A program made the translations under genes and the position numbers. DNA of 64,000 nucleotides from Metabacillus litoralis (GTDB lineage Bacteria; Bacillota; Bacilli; Bacillales; Bacillaceae): positions 62,001 to 126,000 of the forward strand of contig NZ_JAIVKL010000005.1 of assembly GCF_020524045.1 (NCBI RefSeq), in the 5' to 3' direction. The notes below the pieces were generated by a model. The model was given only the letters and a program-made list of their open reading frames with translations, was not told where the DNA came from and searched no databases. Of this stretch, positions 1-9,859 are shown one piece after another. Position 1 is the first letter of the stretch. Each line of letters begins with the position of its first letter.

Positions 1-408
1 CCTTGGCATATTCGAATACATTGTATAAAAACAAGCAGAACACTAGATAGTGCTGATGGTGGCTTTGCATTGGCAATTGAAGGAGAAAGTCCATTAAAAA
101 TGGATCAAAAAAATCAAGAGTGTATTGCGAAAATATCAAGGGAAGCAAGTGGCATCAAAAGTCTTTATGGAGAAGGAAAAGCAGAGTTTATTTATCCAAA
201 TTCAAATACAAATATTTTGCATTCTCGTACTGTTATCCCAACGATTCAAACGAAAATTATGCCAGGAACTAGTTTCCTAGTAAGTGCGGTGTATGGGGCA
301 TGTAATCGTGATGAATATAGATGGGAAGAAGTTCCTAATGTAGAAATAGTAAAGGGGAAAATTTTTGTTCAATACTCTGATGAGAAAGCAATGACTATTA
401 CAATATAA
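1..408 (+). CDS. DUF2264 family protein, C-terminal part (5' end outside window)
   Basis: The reading frame is open from base 1 to a TAA at 406-408, so this is the last ~135 residues of a longer protein; the ATG at 70 is internal. The first visible residues (PWHIRIHCIKTSRTLDSADG) resemble the C-terminal region of DUF2264 proteins, recalled from family knowledge. These are proteins of about 600 residues often found beside heparinase-like or polysaccharide-degrading genes. Their reaction is not established; an alpha/alpha-toroid glycan-active fold is inferred. The gene lies 46 bp upstream of a heparinase II/III-like gene on the same strand with no terminator between, so the two are probably cotranscribed. 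The family call rests on a fragment. Confidence 0.7.
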   Translation, partial: PWHIRIHCIKTSRTLDSADGGFALAIEGESPLKMDQKNQECIAKISREASGIKSLYGEGKAEFIYPNSNTNILHSRTVIPTIQTKIMPGTSFLVSAVYGACNRDEYRWEEVPNVEIVKGKIFVQYSDEKAMTITI

Positions 409-454
409 AAAGAGAAAAATAGTATGTTGTTCAAAATTGTGAGGTGAAATTCTG

Positions 455-2278
455 TTGATTTTAGAATATGAGCAGATAAATGAATTGATAAAAAAAAATA
501 AGTCCTCTCTTTTATTTTCATCAAAAAAGGAACAGGAAAACTGGTTTAAAGAAATAAAGGAGAAAACAGTTTTTAAAACCGTACTACTGGAAATAAAAGA
601 AGAAGCAAAAAAGCTCCTCGAAACACCTCTTCAAGAGCTCACATTTTATGAGTTTGCTATTTTTAGAGAAACGGGGTCAAGACTCGAATACGAGAGAAGC
701 TATTTTGCAAAAAGAAGACGATTAAATACATTTGCCTTAATGACGTTGATAGAGCCGGATGAATCTATTTATTTGAAGGAACTTCATGAAACCATTTGGT
801 CTATTTGTAATGAATACACTTGGTGTTTACCAGCTCACTTAAAAGATCGTGCTGAGATGGATCCAAAACTGGATGAGAGTTATAAAAAAATGGACAATTC
901 TCTTTTTACTATTGATTTGTTTGCTGCTGAAACAGCATTTACGCTCAGTGAAATCTTGGAATTGACGGAACATGTTATCGATCCACTCATTCAAAAAAGA
1001 ATGGTGGAAGAGGTACATCGTCGGGTACTAGTTCCCTTTCAACATCAATCATTTGATTGGGAGACGTCCACTCATAATTGGTCAGCAGTCTGTGCAGGAT
1101 CAATAGGGGCAGCTGCATTACATCTAATAAAAGATGAGAAAATATTATCCTCTATTCTTGATAAAGTGCTTAAAGCTATTGCTTATTATTTAAATGGATT
1201 TAACAATGATGGTGCATGCTTAGAAGGATATGGATACTGGCAATATGGTTTTGGTTTTTATGTCTATTTTGCAGATTTACTCAAGAAAAAGACAAATGAT
1301 GAACTAAATTTGTTTCAAATAGAAAAAGTTCATCAAATTGCACTTTTTCAGCAAAAATGTTTTATTTACAAAAATCAGGTAGTGAATTTCTCGGATTCTA
1401 CTGAAAAAGGATCTGTATTTTTAGGTCTTAGTCATTATTTGAAAAATGTTTATCATGATATTGAAGTTCCTGAAGCAGAATTACGTGCTTCATATGATGA
1501 TGATCATTGTAGTCGTTGGGCACCAGCTTTTAGGAATTTACTTTGGTTAGATGAAAAATTAAGTGGTAATCCTTGGTGTAACGAAACGTATTATCTTAAT
1601 GATTCACAATGGTTTATTTCAAGACATGATGGGTATGTATTTGCCTGTAAAGGTGGACATAATGATGAGCCGCATAATCATAATGATATCGGACATTTTA
1701 TTTTACAAGCTAAAGGAGAAACCTTTTTTAAGGACTTAGGCAGCGGGATGTATTGTGAGGATTATTTTAATCAAAAACGTTATACCATTTTGTGTAACGG
1801 ATCCCAGGGACATTCGGTACCTATCATCAACAATCAATTTCAAACTGAAGGGCACTCTCACAAAGCAACGGTTATAGATTATTCTAGTAATCAATCAGAA
1901 GATTTAATCGAAATGGATCTTAAAAAAGCATATGACATTCAGAGCTTAGAGCATTTAGTTAGGAAATTCCATTGGAAAAAAGATCATACTCCAGAACTGA
2001 TTCTAATTGATACATTTCAATTTACAGAAAAACCAACTTCAATCGTTGAACGATTTATTACACCTGTCATGAAGGTCATTGAAGATTCTACAGGGGTAAT
2101 TTTGGAAGGAGCTGAGAAAATAAAAGTGTATTTTGATCATGAGCAATTAGATTTAATTATTCGAGAAAATGAATTTATAAATCATTTTGGTGAAAGAGAA
2201 GAGTTGTATCAATTAGATTTTAGAGTTAGGAACCCAAGTAAATTCACTTCTATAGAATTGTGTTTTCGATTTATGTAG
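455..2278 (+). CDS. heparinase II/III family protein
   Basis: 607 residues. The TTG start at 455 follows a GAGGTGAA ribosome site at a suitable distance; no better ATG lies upstream. The N-terminal ~350 residues are helix-rich with Trp/Tyr-rich turns, as in the alpha/alpha toroid of these lyases. Around residues 405-430 is a His/Asn-rich stretch (HNDEPHNHNDIGHF) matching the heparinase II/III catalytic region, followed by a beta-rich C-terminal half. No signal peptide is visible, so it probably acts in the cytoplasm on imported oligosaccharides. The family includes lyases for uronic-acid polysaccharides. The substrate here is unknown; an unsaturated or uronate-containing pectin fragment is inferred from context only. 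Confidence 0.8.
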   Translation: MILEYEQINELIKKNKSSLLFSSKKEQENWFKEIKEKTVFKTVLLEIKEEAKKLLETPLQELTFYEFAIFRETGSRLEYERSYFAKRRRLNTFALMTLIEPDESIYLKELHETIWSICNEYTWCLPAHLKDRAEMDPKLDESYKKMDNSLFTIDLFAAETAFTLSEILELTEHVIDPLIQKRMVEEVHRRVLVPFQHQSFDWETSTHNWSAVCAGSIGAAALHLIKDEKILSSILDKVLKAIAYYLNGFNNDGACLEGYGYWQYGFGFYVYFADLLKKKTNDELNLFQIEKVHQIALFQQKCFIYKNQVVNFSDSTEKGSVFLGLSHYLKNVYHDIEVPEAELRASYDDDHCSRWAPAFRNLLWLDEKLSGNPWCNETYYLNDSQWFISRHDGYVFACKGGHNDEPHNHNDIGHFILQAKGETFFKDLGSGMYCEDYFNQKRYTILCNGSQGHSVPIINNQFQTEGHSHKATVIDYSSNQSEDLIEMDLKKAYDIQSLEHLVRKFHWKKDHTPELILIDTFQFTEKPTSIVERFITPVMKVIEDSTGVILEGAEKIKVYFDHEQLDLIIRENEFINHFGEREELYQLDFRVRNPSKFTSIELCFRFM

Positions 2279-2311
2279 ACATTTGGGATGGATACAAAAA
2301 GTATAGATGAG

Positions 2312-2346
2312 ACCTTTATCATTTCTTATTGATAAGGGTTTTTTTA
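2312..2346 (+). terminator. Rho-independent terminator after heparinase-like gene
   Basis: ACCTTTATC pairs with GATAAGGGT across a short loop, followed by seven T residues. It closes the DUF2264-heparinase unit. Confidence 0.8.
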
Positions 2347-2510
2347 ATGATCTTGATTGTGGGATTCTATGGGAAATTAAAATAAAGTATATTTTTATCA
2401 TAACAATCAAATGAAAATACAGAATATTCAAAGATAAATCAACATCAGGTATTTTTTTACTAAAAATAAATAGTATAATATATAGATAAGAAGTCTCATA
2501 GAGGGGGACA

Positions 2511-3560
2511 ATGATGGTGAATAAGCTTTTTTCTTTAAATATTTTTTTGTTATTACTTGTAAGCGGTTGCAGTTATGGGACATCAAATCAAAACGAATAT
2601 ACGGTTGTTTATACAAATGAGTCCTCACAACAAAAAGATGAACAAGAAGTGGCAACAGATTATACAATTGCAATTGTACCTAAAGTGATAAATATTCCTT
2701 ATTTTAATGCTGTTGAAGAAGGTGCAATTGAGGCGGGGAAGGATTTGGGCGTTAAAGTGATATATAAAGGACCCACTGTAGCTGATTCTGAGCAGCAAAT
2801 TAAAATCATCGATGATCTGATTAAGTTTGAAAAGGTTGATGTGATTGCTGTGTCTGCAAACGACCCTGAAAAGTTAGTGCCTGTATTAAAAAAGGCACAA
2901 AACCGCCAAATAAAAGTGATTACATGGGATGCTGACACAATGCCCGAAGCTAGGGAGTTCTTCATTAATATGGTAGACCCTGAAACTTTGGGAAGACATT
3001 TAATGGATACCCTTGCATGGAATGTAGATGAGCAAGGGGAATTTGCTATTATGACAGGAGCTAAATCTGCATCGAATTTAAATGAATGGCTAAAGTGGAT
3101 TAAACAACATAAAAAAGAATACTATCCTAATATGAAATTGGTGGAAATCTCAGCAACAGATGATGATCCGAATAAAGCTTATTTAAAAGCAAAACAGTTG
3201 CTTGAGGATTATCCTAACTTAAAAGGAATTATTGGTAATTCATCTGTTGGACCACCTGCTGCTGCCCAAGCTGTAAAAGAAGCAGGAAAGTCTGGAAAAG
3301 TTGCTGTGGTTGGTTTATCCCCACCAAATCCAATGAATGAATATCTAAAGGAAGGCTCTGCTCAAATCATCACTTTATGGAGCCCAAAAAAATTAGGTTA
3401 TTTAACAGTAGCGCTTAGTAAGAATATTGTTACTGGTTCATTTCCATATGATAATCAAGAAATTCTTGGGGTAGGAAAGATTAGGATGTCAAATGACATG
3501 ATAATTATGGGTGAACCAATTGACTTCACAAAGGAAAATGTTGATCAATATGATTTTTAA
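2511..3560 (+). CDS. sugar-binding lipoprotein, probable sensor partner of the adjacent kinase
   Basis: 349 residues, type-I periplasmic-binding fold (Peripla_BP_4, as in ribose/xylose/rhamnose binding proteins). The N-terminus is a lipoprotein signal with lipobox LVSGC near residue 20. A ribosome site AGGGGGA precedes ATG 2511; ATG 2514 is also possible. The order binding protein-histidine kinase-response regulator, with no permease between, recalls clostridial XylFII-LytS-YesN, where a binding protein presents ligand to the kinase. It is also clearly related in style to the second binding protein at 10953, which belongs to the importer. It may instead be a plain transport component. The sensor role is inferred from gene order. 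Confidence 0.82.
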   Translation: MMVNKLFSLNIFLLLLVSGCSYGTSNQNEYTVVYTNESSQQKDEQEVATDYTIAIVPKVINIPYFNAVEEGAIEAGKDLGVKVIYKGPTVADSEQQIKIIDDLIKFEKVDVIAVSANDPEKLVPVLKKAQNRQIKVITWDADTMPEAREFFINMVDPETLGRHLMDTLAWNVDEQGEFAIMTGAKSASNLNEWLKWIKQHKKEYYPNMKLVEISATDDDPNKAYLKAKQLLEDYPNLKGIIGNSSVGPPAAAQAVKEAGKSGKVAVVGLSPPNPMNEYLKEGSAQIITLWSPKKLGYLTVALSKNIVTGSFPYDNQEILGVGKIRMSNDMIIMGEPIDFTKENVDQYDF

Positions 3561-5364
3561 ACATCTTAGATTAAGAAACTATAAATTAATGACAAAACTC
3601 ATGATAACCTATATCTTGCTTACTGTTATTCCGATATCGATTTTAGGTTATATAGCATATAGCCAATATACAAAGTCTATAGAAAAACAAGTGGGAGAAT
3701 ATATCCCAAAATTATTAGAACAAGCAAATGAAAATATCGAGAATCAATTAAATGAAATGAAGCAACTTCCTGATGTTCTTTATAATTCCTCCCAAGTTAT
3801 TGAAGTGCTTCGTAAAGACTCATTTCAAAGTAAATCAAATATATTAAAGGATGAATTTTTAGTTAATAGCTATCTATCTAGAACATATATTAATGGTGGA
3901 AATTCAGATATCTTAGGAGTATTCCTTTTATCAAAAAATCGATTATTTACTAGTACCAGAACTTCTTATAAGGGCTTAGCACTAGAGTCTTCTGCTTTGC
4001 CATATGGACAGGATATTGAACTAAATGGTAGGGAAGAGATCATCCTATCATATCAAACAAATCTTCAGTTTAAAGGAAATCCACCTTTTATCATGTTAAT
4101 GAGGCAATTAAGAGACTATGAAAATCAAGAAAACCTTGGAACAATATTAATAGCGATAGACTTAACATTTTTTGAGAAAGCTTTGATCAATTTGAATGAA
4201 GATAACAACTCTAAAATATGGATTACAGATGAAGAAGGAAGAATTATCTTTCATAATGATCCAAAATTAATTGGAGAGTACGATGATAAGTATAATCTCT
4301 ATCCGAACATTAACGGAAGTTTTAAAGCAACATTAATGGAAAAAAATCATTTAATAAGTACTGATAGTTTTGAAGGATATGATTGGAGAATATTTCATAG
4401 TATTTCGTTAAGTGATCTTACAAAAGAAACAGACGCTGTTCGTTATGGGACAATCATTGTATTTATTCTAGTTGTTTTCTTAAGCATTGTTATTTCTATT
4501 GTTCTTGCTTGGAATGTATCAAATCCCTTAAAAAAACTAACAAGGTTAATGAAACAAGTTGAAAAAGGAAATTTTAATGTAGATCTGTCCATACACTCGA
4601 AAGATGAGATTGGGACTCTAGCACAAAGTTTTAATTCTATGATTCAAGAAATTAATACTTTGATAGAAAAAAACTACAAAATAGAATTACGCCAGAAAAA
4701 TGCAGAATTATATGCTCTACAGTCTCAAATTAATCCACATTTTATGTACAATACGTTAGAAACAATTGGTTATGCAGTTGAAGAAGAGGAAGTAGAATCT
4801 GTCGTAAAAATGGTGACTCTACTCGGGAAAATGTTGAGGTACTCATTAAACAATAAAGATCGATTAGTGCCAATTTCCTTTGAAGTCACACATACAACAA
4901 ATTATTTAACGATTCAAAAGTTTAGATTTGAAGATCGAATTTATTTTGAAATACAGGAAAAAATTGATACCAATCAGTTCTATATACCTAAATTTATCCT
5001 ACAACCTATTATTGAGAACTCCATTAAATATGGATTAGATCAGCATAAAAAAACGATGATAATGATAAATATTTATAAAACGAAAAATGATGAAGTTCTT
5101 TTAACGATAAAGGACAACGGACCTGGGATTGAATCTGAAGTATTAAATAAATTAAATGAGTCTCTAAAAAAAGATCCAATGGAAGGAAGAGATTCAAGCT
5201 TTGGATTAATAAATGTCCATGCAAGAATTTCAATGATTTTCGGTGATGAGTATGGTTTAGAAATTAATAGTATGATGAAAGAAGGTACAGAGGTTATTGT
5301 TCGATTACCAATGATAACTAGAGAAAATGTAGAAGGGTTGAATGGGGGTGAGGAAATTGCCTAG
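3541..5364 (+). CDS. YesM-type sensor histidine kinase
   Basis: Membrane sensor kinase of the LytS/YesM group. The frame is open upstream, but AAAGGA at 3530-3535 best serves the TTG at 3541 (ATG 3550 is the alternative), giving ~607 residues that overlap the end of the binding-protein gene. There are two membrane segments (about residues 20-40 and 300-325) flanking a ~260-residue extracellular sensor domain. A HAMP region follows, then the phospho-acceptor motif NPHFMYNTLE with the histidine near residue 400, and an HATPase domain with DNGPGIE. The tight overlap with both neighbours indicates one transcript and translational coupling. It probably activates the downstream importer through the AraC-type regulator. 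Confidence 0.9.
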   Translation: MINMIFKHLRLRNYKLMTKLMITYILLTVIPISILGYIAYSQYTKSIEKQVGEYIPKLLEQANENIENQLNEMKQLPDVLYNSSQVIEVLRKDSFQSKSNILKDEFLVNSYLSRTYINGGNSDILGVFLLSKNRLFTSTRTSYKGLALESSALPYGQDIELNGREEIILSYQTNLQFKGNPPFIMLMRQLRDYENQENLGTILIAIDLTFFEKALINLNEDNNSKIWITDEEGRIIFHNDPKLIGEYDDKYNLYPNINGSFKATLMEKNHLISTDSFEGYDWRIFHSISLSDLTKETDAVRYGTIIVFILVVFLSIVISIVLAWNVSNPLKKLTRLMKQVEKGNFNVDLSIHSKDEIGTLAQSFNSMIQEINTLIEKNYKIELRQKNAELYALQSQINPHFMYNTLETIGYAVEEEEVESVVKMVTLLGKMLRYSLNNKDRLVPISFEVTHTTNYLTIQKFRFEDRIYFEIQEKIDTNQFYIPKFILQPIIENSIKYGLDQHKKTMIMINIYKTKNDEVLLTIKDNGPGIESEVLNKLNESLKKDPMEGRDSSFGLINVHARISMIFGDEYGLEINSMMKEGTEVIVRLPMITRENVEGLNGGEEIA

Positions 5365-7012
5365 ACGAATTAAAACGATTATTGTTGATGACGAAGCAAG
5401 GCTTAGACGTGGAGTTGAAAGATTGGTTCAAACAAATGGTGATTCTTGGGAAGTTGTAGGTAGTTTTAGTAGTGGTGACGAATGTTTAAATGCTTTTCAG
5501 AAAGAAGGATTGCTGTTTGATTTGTTAATTACTGATGTCAAGATGCCTGGTATGGATGGTTTAACACTTATCAAAAAGTTAAAGCAATTAACCTCTTTTC
5601 ATGCAATGGTAATAAGTGGATTTGATGATTTTCAATTTCTTCAAACAGCCATACGCGAAGGGGCAAGTGATTATTTAATTAAACCAATTGATCGTGATGA
5701 TTTTAAAATCCAGTTAGAAGAAATGAAAAGTAAAATTATCTCTCAGTGGAATGACACTGAGCACATAGAGGAAATTGAATTTAAGGCTTCACAAGTAACG
5801 CATGTTAAACAACTTCAGTTATTAAGCGAAATCACGTGGAATCATGATATTGATTTATCACAGTTAGAATGGACTAAGGATTTTCCAGATGGGAGTTATC
5901 GTTTAATCTTTATAAGTGTTGACAATCTTTACAGTAGGACTAAATCTTTTGAAAAAGAAGATTGGAAAGCATGGAGATTTGCATTAGATAACATCTGTAA
6001 AGAGATGGAAGACAACCTAGATTCATCAACTTTTACTTCATGGAGGTGGAGTGGAGATGATTTATCTTTTTGGTTACTTCTTCATGTTCAAGAAAATGAA
6101 GAGAAATTACTTGGGAAAATATGTGTGACATTTTCAGAAAACATAAAAATAAATATTCAAAAATACACTCCATTTACAAGCTCTATAGCTATAAGCGAGG
6201 AATTCAATGAGCTCACCTTATTAACAAGTTTGAGGGAAGAGCTACTTATGTATATGCAATTTCGGTTATTATTAGGTGGAAATAAAGTGATTACAAGTGA
6301 AGAAATAGAAAAATTGAAAGCAGGAATAAAAGCAAATAAGAGCCAAGAAATAGAGAATCAAGTTAACAAGATTATCTTTACTCTTGATAGTAAGGATAGT
6401 GATAAAATCAAGGTGGAAATATCAGTTCTTTTAAAAATGATTAAAATACTGAATAATCCAGAAGAAATCGAGAAGTCTTTCCATTTATTGGGTTTTCAAA
6501 TTATTAATTATTTGATTAAACATACACAAGAAAAAGATACCATTTCATTAATGAATGAGGTCTTTGTCTTAACAAAGAAAATAGGAAATCTAAGTGAATT
6601 AACAAACGAAGTCTACGATTGGATTAAAAAGATTCTTCTTATTTTAGAAAGTAAAAATGAAGAACAAAATCCAGATCAAATTGGTATAGCTAAAAAGTGG
6701 ATTTTGACTCACCTTGATCAAAATATCACCATTCAAAACATTGCCAATCAAGTATATATGAATCCAACATACTTCTGTAAATATTTTAAAACTCAAACAG
6801 GAGAAACTGTACTTGATTTTGTTACACGAATTAGAATCGAAAAAGCTCGAGACCTTTTGTTATCTACAAATCTGAAAATATATGATATTTCAGAAAGAGT
6901 TGGTTATTCAGATACGAAATATTTTAGTAAATTATTTAAAAAACAATATGGCGAAACACCTTCAAAGTATAAAGATAAGATGATGCTAGACCAAAGAAAA
7001 CTCCCTTTCTAG
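5342..7012 (+). CDS. YesN-type response regulator, REC plus AraC-type DNA-binding domain
   Basis: About 556 residues. The N-terminal receiver domain has the phospho-acceptor Asp in LLITDVKMPG (near residue 65) and the conserved Lys in YLIKPID. A ~300-residue linker follows, and the C-terminal ~100 residues hold two helix-turn-helix units of AraC type (NIANQVYMNPTYFCKYFK and ISERVGYSDTKYFSKLFKK). The start is uncertain: ATG 5342 has AGAAGG upstream, but TTG 5357 sits three bases after GGTGAGG. It overlaps the kinase gene by about 20 bp. Its likely target is the importer operon starting at 7280. The 5' arm of a strong terminator overlaps its stop codon. Confidence 0.9.
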   Translation: MGVRKLPRRIKTIIVDDEARLRRGVERLVQTNGDSWEVVGSFSSGDECLNAFQKEGLLFDLLITDVKMPGMDGLTLIKKLKQLTSFHAMVISGFDDFQFLQTAIREGASDYLIKPIDRDDFKIQLEEMKSKIISQWNDTEHIEEIEFKASQVTHVKQLQLLSEITWNHDIDLSQLEWTKDFPDGSYRLIFISVDNLYSRTKSFEKEDWKAWRFALDNICKEMEDNLDSSTFTSWRWSGDDLSFWLLLHVQENEEKLLGKICVTFSENIKINIQKYTPFTSSIAISEEFNELTLLTSLREELLMYMQFRLLLGGNKVITSEEIEKLKAGIKANKSQEIENQVNKIIFTLDSKDSDKIKVEISVLLKMIKILNNPEEIEKSFHLLGFQIINYLIKHTQEKDTISLMNEVFVLTKKIGNLSELTNEVYDWIKKILLILESKNEEQNPDQIGIAKKWILTHLDQNITIQNIANQVYMNPTYFCKYFKTQTGETVLDFVTRIRIEKARDLLLSTNLKIYDISERVGYSDTKYFSKLFKKQYGETPSKYKDKMMLDQRKLPF

Positions 7013-7026
7013 AAGGGAGTTTTTTT
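6997..7026 (+). terminator. terminator of the sensor operon
   Basis: AAAACTCCCTT and AAGGGAGTTTT form an eleven-pair stem around a five-base loop, followed by a T run. The stop codon of the response regulator lies inside the hairpin. Confidence 0.9.
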
Positions 7027-7187
7027 GTGTATGTTGGTACATTTTTTCTCTAGACCTTTACATTGCTACCTTTATTCGCAATACTTCTCAATATTTTAGT
7101 TGTAGGAAAATTTAGAAACATCAGAGAATTATCACCCTAATCCGAAAGTTGTCTCCTACTCGAACATCTTACTATTTATTAAGATTA

Positions 7188-7202
7188 ATGTAAGCGATAC
7201 CA
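7188..7202 (+). promoter_or_regulatory. cre-like site upstream of the ABC importer
   Basis: ATGTAAGCGATACCA fits the loose catabolite-control (CcpA) consensus WTGNNARCGNWWWCA with one mismatch, about 80 bp before the ATPase start. Glucose repression of the importer is a plausible inference. Confidence 0.4.
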
Positions 7203-7279
7203 AATATACCTAATAAACCATCAATTACAATTCTGATGATTATATTTGCAAGAAAAGTTATCGAGTAAGGAGTGAGATT

Positions 7280-8791
7280 ATGTCTGACTATGTTCTAGAG
7301 TTAAAAGGAATTACGAAAGAGTTTCCAGGAGTTAAAGCACTTGATAATGTTCATTTTAAGTTAAAAGCAGGAGAAATCCATGCGTTAATGGGGGAAAATG
7401 GAGCAGGAAAATCTACATTTATTAAGGTGATCACAGGTGTTCATTCACCAAATGAAGGTGACATGTTTTTAAATGGTGAAAAAGTTCAATTTACAAACCC
7501 AAAGGATGCTCAGAAGAAAGGAATTGCAGCAATTTATCAGCATGTAACAAATTATCCTGACTTAAGTGTAACTGAAAATATATTTATGGGTCATGAAAAA
7601 ATTCATAAACTCACGAAGCGATTACTTTGGAAGGAGATGCATTCTGAGGCGAGAGCAATTCTAGAAGATCTAGGATCATCAATCGATCCAAAAGTGGAAA
7701 TGGGATCTCTTAGTGTGGCTCAACAACAGATTGTAGAAATTGCAAAAGCAATATCAACTAATGCAAAGATTATCATAATGGATGAACCAACAGCCGCTTT
7801 AACAGCAAGGGAAAGTGAAGAGTTGTATAAAATTACAGAAAGCTTAAGAGATCAGGGAGCTTCAATTATATTTATATCACACCGATTTGAAGATATGTAC
7901 CGTCTTGCCAGCCAGGTGACCGTGTTTAGAGATTCAAAATATATCGGGTCATGGGGAGTTAATGAAATAACAAACGACCTTCTAATTGTGGCGATGGTTG
8001 GACGTGAAATTACTCAAGTATATCCACATAAAAATAATGAGATTAGTGAGAAATTATTAGAAGTGAAGAATTTAGGAAAAATGGGCTATTACGCTGATAT
8101 TTCATTTACCCTTCATAAAGGTGAAATTCTAGGGTTAACGGGATTAGTTGGGGCCGGAAGAACCGAAGTATGTCAGTCACTTTTTGGAATCACAAGCTTT
8201 GACCAAGGAGAAGTATTTTTAAAAGGTGAAAAAATAGATTTAAAAAACCCAAAAGCTGCAATGAATCTAGGAATTGGCTATTTACCAGAAGATCGTCAAT
8301 TGCAAGGCTTGGTATTGGATTGGGGGATAGGAAGAAATATTACTTTGCCAGCTTTGAAGGAACTTTCAAGTAAAGGATGGTTAAATGATCAAAAGGAATC
8401 CTTACTAGCAAAGAAATTAGCTGAGAAAGTAAATGTGAAGGCTAACAGCATTTTCGATCTTGTTAGCTCACTATCTGGTGGTAATCAACAAAAGGTGGCT
8501 GTTGCAAAATTACTTACAGCCGATTTAGATATTATTATTCTTGATGAACCAACAAAGGGTGTTGATGTTGGGGCGAAATCGGCAATTTATGAAATTATTA
8601 ATGACCTAGCAGCACAAGGTTATGGAATCATTATGATTTCCTCAGAAATGCCAGAGATATTAGGAATGAGTGACCGAATTGTTGTTATGAGAGAAGGAAG
8701 AATTACAAAAGTATTAAACAAACAAGATGCAACTCAGGAAGTTATTCTAGAAGCGGCCATGAGTGAAAAAATAGAAGAAGAAATTAGTTAG
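7280..8791 (+). CDS. sugar ABC transporter, duplicated ATP-binding subunit (RbsA/RhaT type)
   Basis: 503 residues with two ABC cassettes in tandem, the form used by ribose, rhamnose, galactose and AI-2 importers. Cassette 1 has Walker A GENGAGKST, signature LSVAQQQ and Walker B IIIMDEPTAALT. Cassette 2 has a degenerate Walker A (GLVGAGRTE), signature LSGGNQQ and Walker B IIILDEPTKGVD. ATG 7280 follows AAGGAG at seven bases. It is the first gene of an operon with two permeases and a binding protein. Two different permeases with one ATPase is the layout of rhizobial RhaTPQ rhamnose uptake and of the AI-2 Lsr system. Rhamnose is favoured because a mutarotase remnant follows and the whole window is rhamnogalacturonan-related. 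Confidence 0.9.
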   Translation: MSDYVLELKGITKEFPGVKALDNVHFKLKAGEIHALMGENGAGKSTFIKVITGVHSPNEGDMFLNGEKVQFTNPKDAQKKGIAAIYQHVTNYPDLSVTENIFMGHEKIHKLTKRLLWKEMHSEARAILEDLGSSIDPKVEMGSLSVAQQQIVEIAKAISTNAKIIIMDEPTAALTARESEELYKITESLRDQGASIIFISHRFEDMYRLASQVTVFRDSKYIGSWGVNEITNDLLIVAMVGREITQVYPHKNNEISEKLLEVKNLGKMGYYADISFTLHKGEILGLTGLVGAGRTEVCQSLFGITSFDQGEVFLKGEKIDLKNPKAAMNLGIGYLPEDRQLQGLVLDWGIGRNITLPALKELSSKGWLNDQKESLLAKKLAEKVNVKANSIFDLVSSLSGGNQQKVAVAKLLTADLDIIILDEPTKGVDVGAKSAIYEIINDLAAQGYGIIMISSEMPEILGMSDRIVVMREGRITKVLNKQDATQEVILEAAMSEKIEEEIS

Positions 8792-8818
8792 TTTATATAT
8801 GGAAAAGAGGTGAGGAGT

Positions 8819-9856
8819 ATGCCCGGAAATGTTATACAAAACTCAACACAAATAAAAACTCTAGAAAAGAAAATATCAAAATTAGCAAATGTTTACAAAT
8901 TCAGGGAATTGGGTTTATTAGCTTTCATTGTCATCTTATCAATAGCAGTTCAACTACGAAACCCGAGTTTTCTAAGTGGAGAAAACATAAATGACATGAT
9001 AACGAATACAGCCATTTTAAGTATATTGGCACTAGGGATGATGCTAGTTTTAATAACAAGAGGAATAGATTTGTCGATAGGATCAACCATAGCTCTCTCG
9101 GGGATGATCGTTGCTCAGACTGTTAGTACGTATCAGGATATGAATCCTTTTCTCATCATCTTACTGGGTATTGGGATTGGAATGATATGTGGAGCTATTA
9201 ATGGGGTTCTTATCGCAAAAGTCGGCTTACTTCCTATCATTGCTACACTTGCAATGATGAATATATTCAGGGGAATTACCTTCAAGGTTAGTGGAGGAGA
9301 ATGGATTAGTTCCTATCAAATGCCTGAAAGCTTTGTGTCTATAGCAACAGGCACAACCTTTGGGTTAAATAATTTAATAATGATTGCGATCGTTATTTAT
9401 CTGTTATTCTACTACCTTATTAATCACACAGTAACAGGTAGACAAATTTATGCAGTTGGTAGCAATCCAGATTCAGCAAAAGTAAGTGGAATTAAAGAAG
9501 GGCGAATTCTATTACTAGTTTATACAATTATGGGTGGGTTTGCAGGGCTTTCAGGTGTTTTATGGGTTTCAAAATTCGCATCTGCTCAAGGAGATACAGC
9601 ATCAGGTTACGAGTTAACTGTCATTGCAGCTTGTATCCTTGGTGGAGTTAGCATTGCAGGTGGATCAGGGAAGATTTCAGGTATTATCCTTGGATCAATT
9701 TTATTAGGAATCCTAAATAATGCATTACCACTTTTAAATGTTTCACCATTTTGGCAAACAGGTATTCAAGGTTTTATTATCCTCGTTGCTGTTATCATAA
9801 ACACTCTTGTTAAAAGAGGTGTTGATCGAAATAATTTGATGAGGAGGAAGATATAA
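8819..9856 (+). CDS. sugar ABC transporter permease 1 (RbsC/RhaP type)
   Basis: About 345 residues of the BPD_transp_2 family, with eight to ten hydrophobic segments and the family loop motif LVLITRGIDLSIGS (near residue 80). AAAGAGG at 8804-8810 best serves ATG 8819; an in-frame GTG at 8810 is possible. It lies 27 bp after the ATPase gene and 3 bp before the second permease gene. The C-terminal half carries the usual glycine-rich stretch around CILGGVSIAGGSGKI. It probably forms a heterodimeric channel with the next gene product. Confidence 0.9.
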   Translation: MPGNVIQNSTQIKTLEKKISKLANVYKFRELGLLAFIVILSIAVQLRNPSFLSGENINDMITNTAILSILALGMMLVLITRGIDLSIGSTIALSGMIVAQTVSTYQDMNPFLIILLGIGIGMICGAINGVLIAKVGLLPIIATLAMMNIFRGITFKVSGGEWISSYQMPESFVSIATGTTFGLNNLIMIAIVIYLLFYYLINHTVTGRQIYAVGSNPDSAKVSGIKEGRILLLVYTIMGGFAGLSGVLWVSKFASAQGDTASGYELTVIAACILGGVSIAGGSGKISGIILGSILLGILNNALPLLNVSPFWQTGIQGFIILVAVIINTLVKRGVDRNNLMRRKI

Positions 9857-9859
9857 GCT

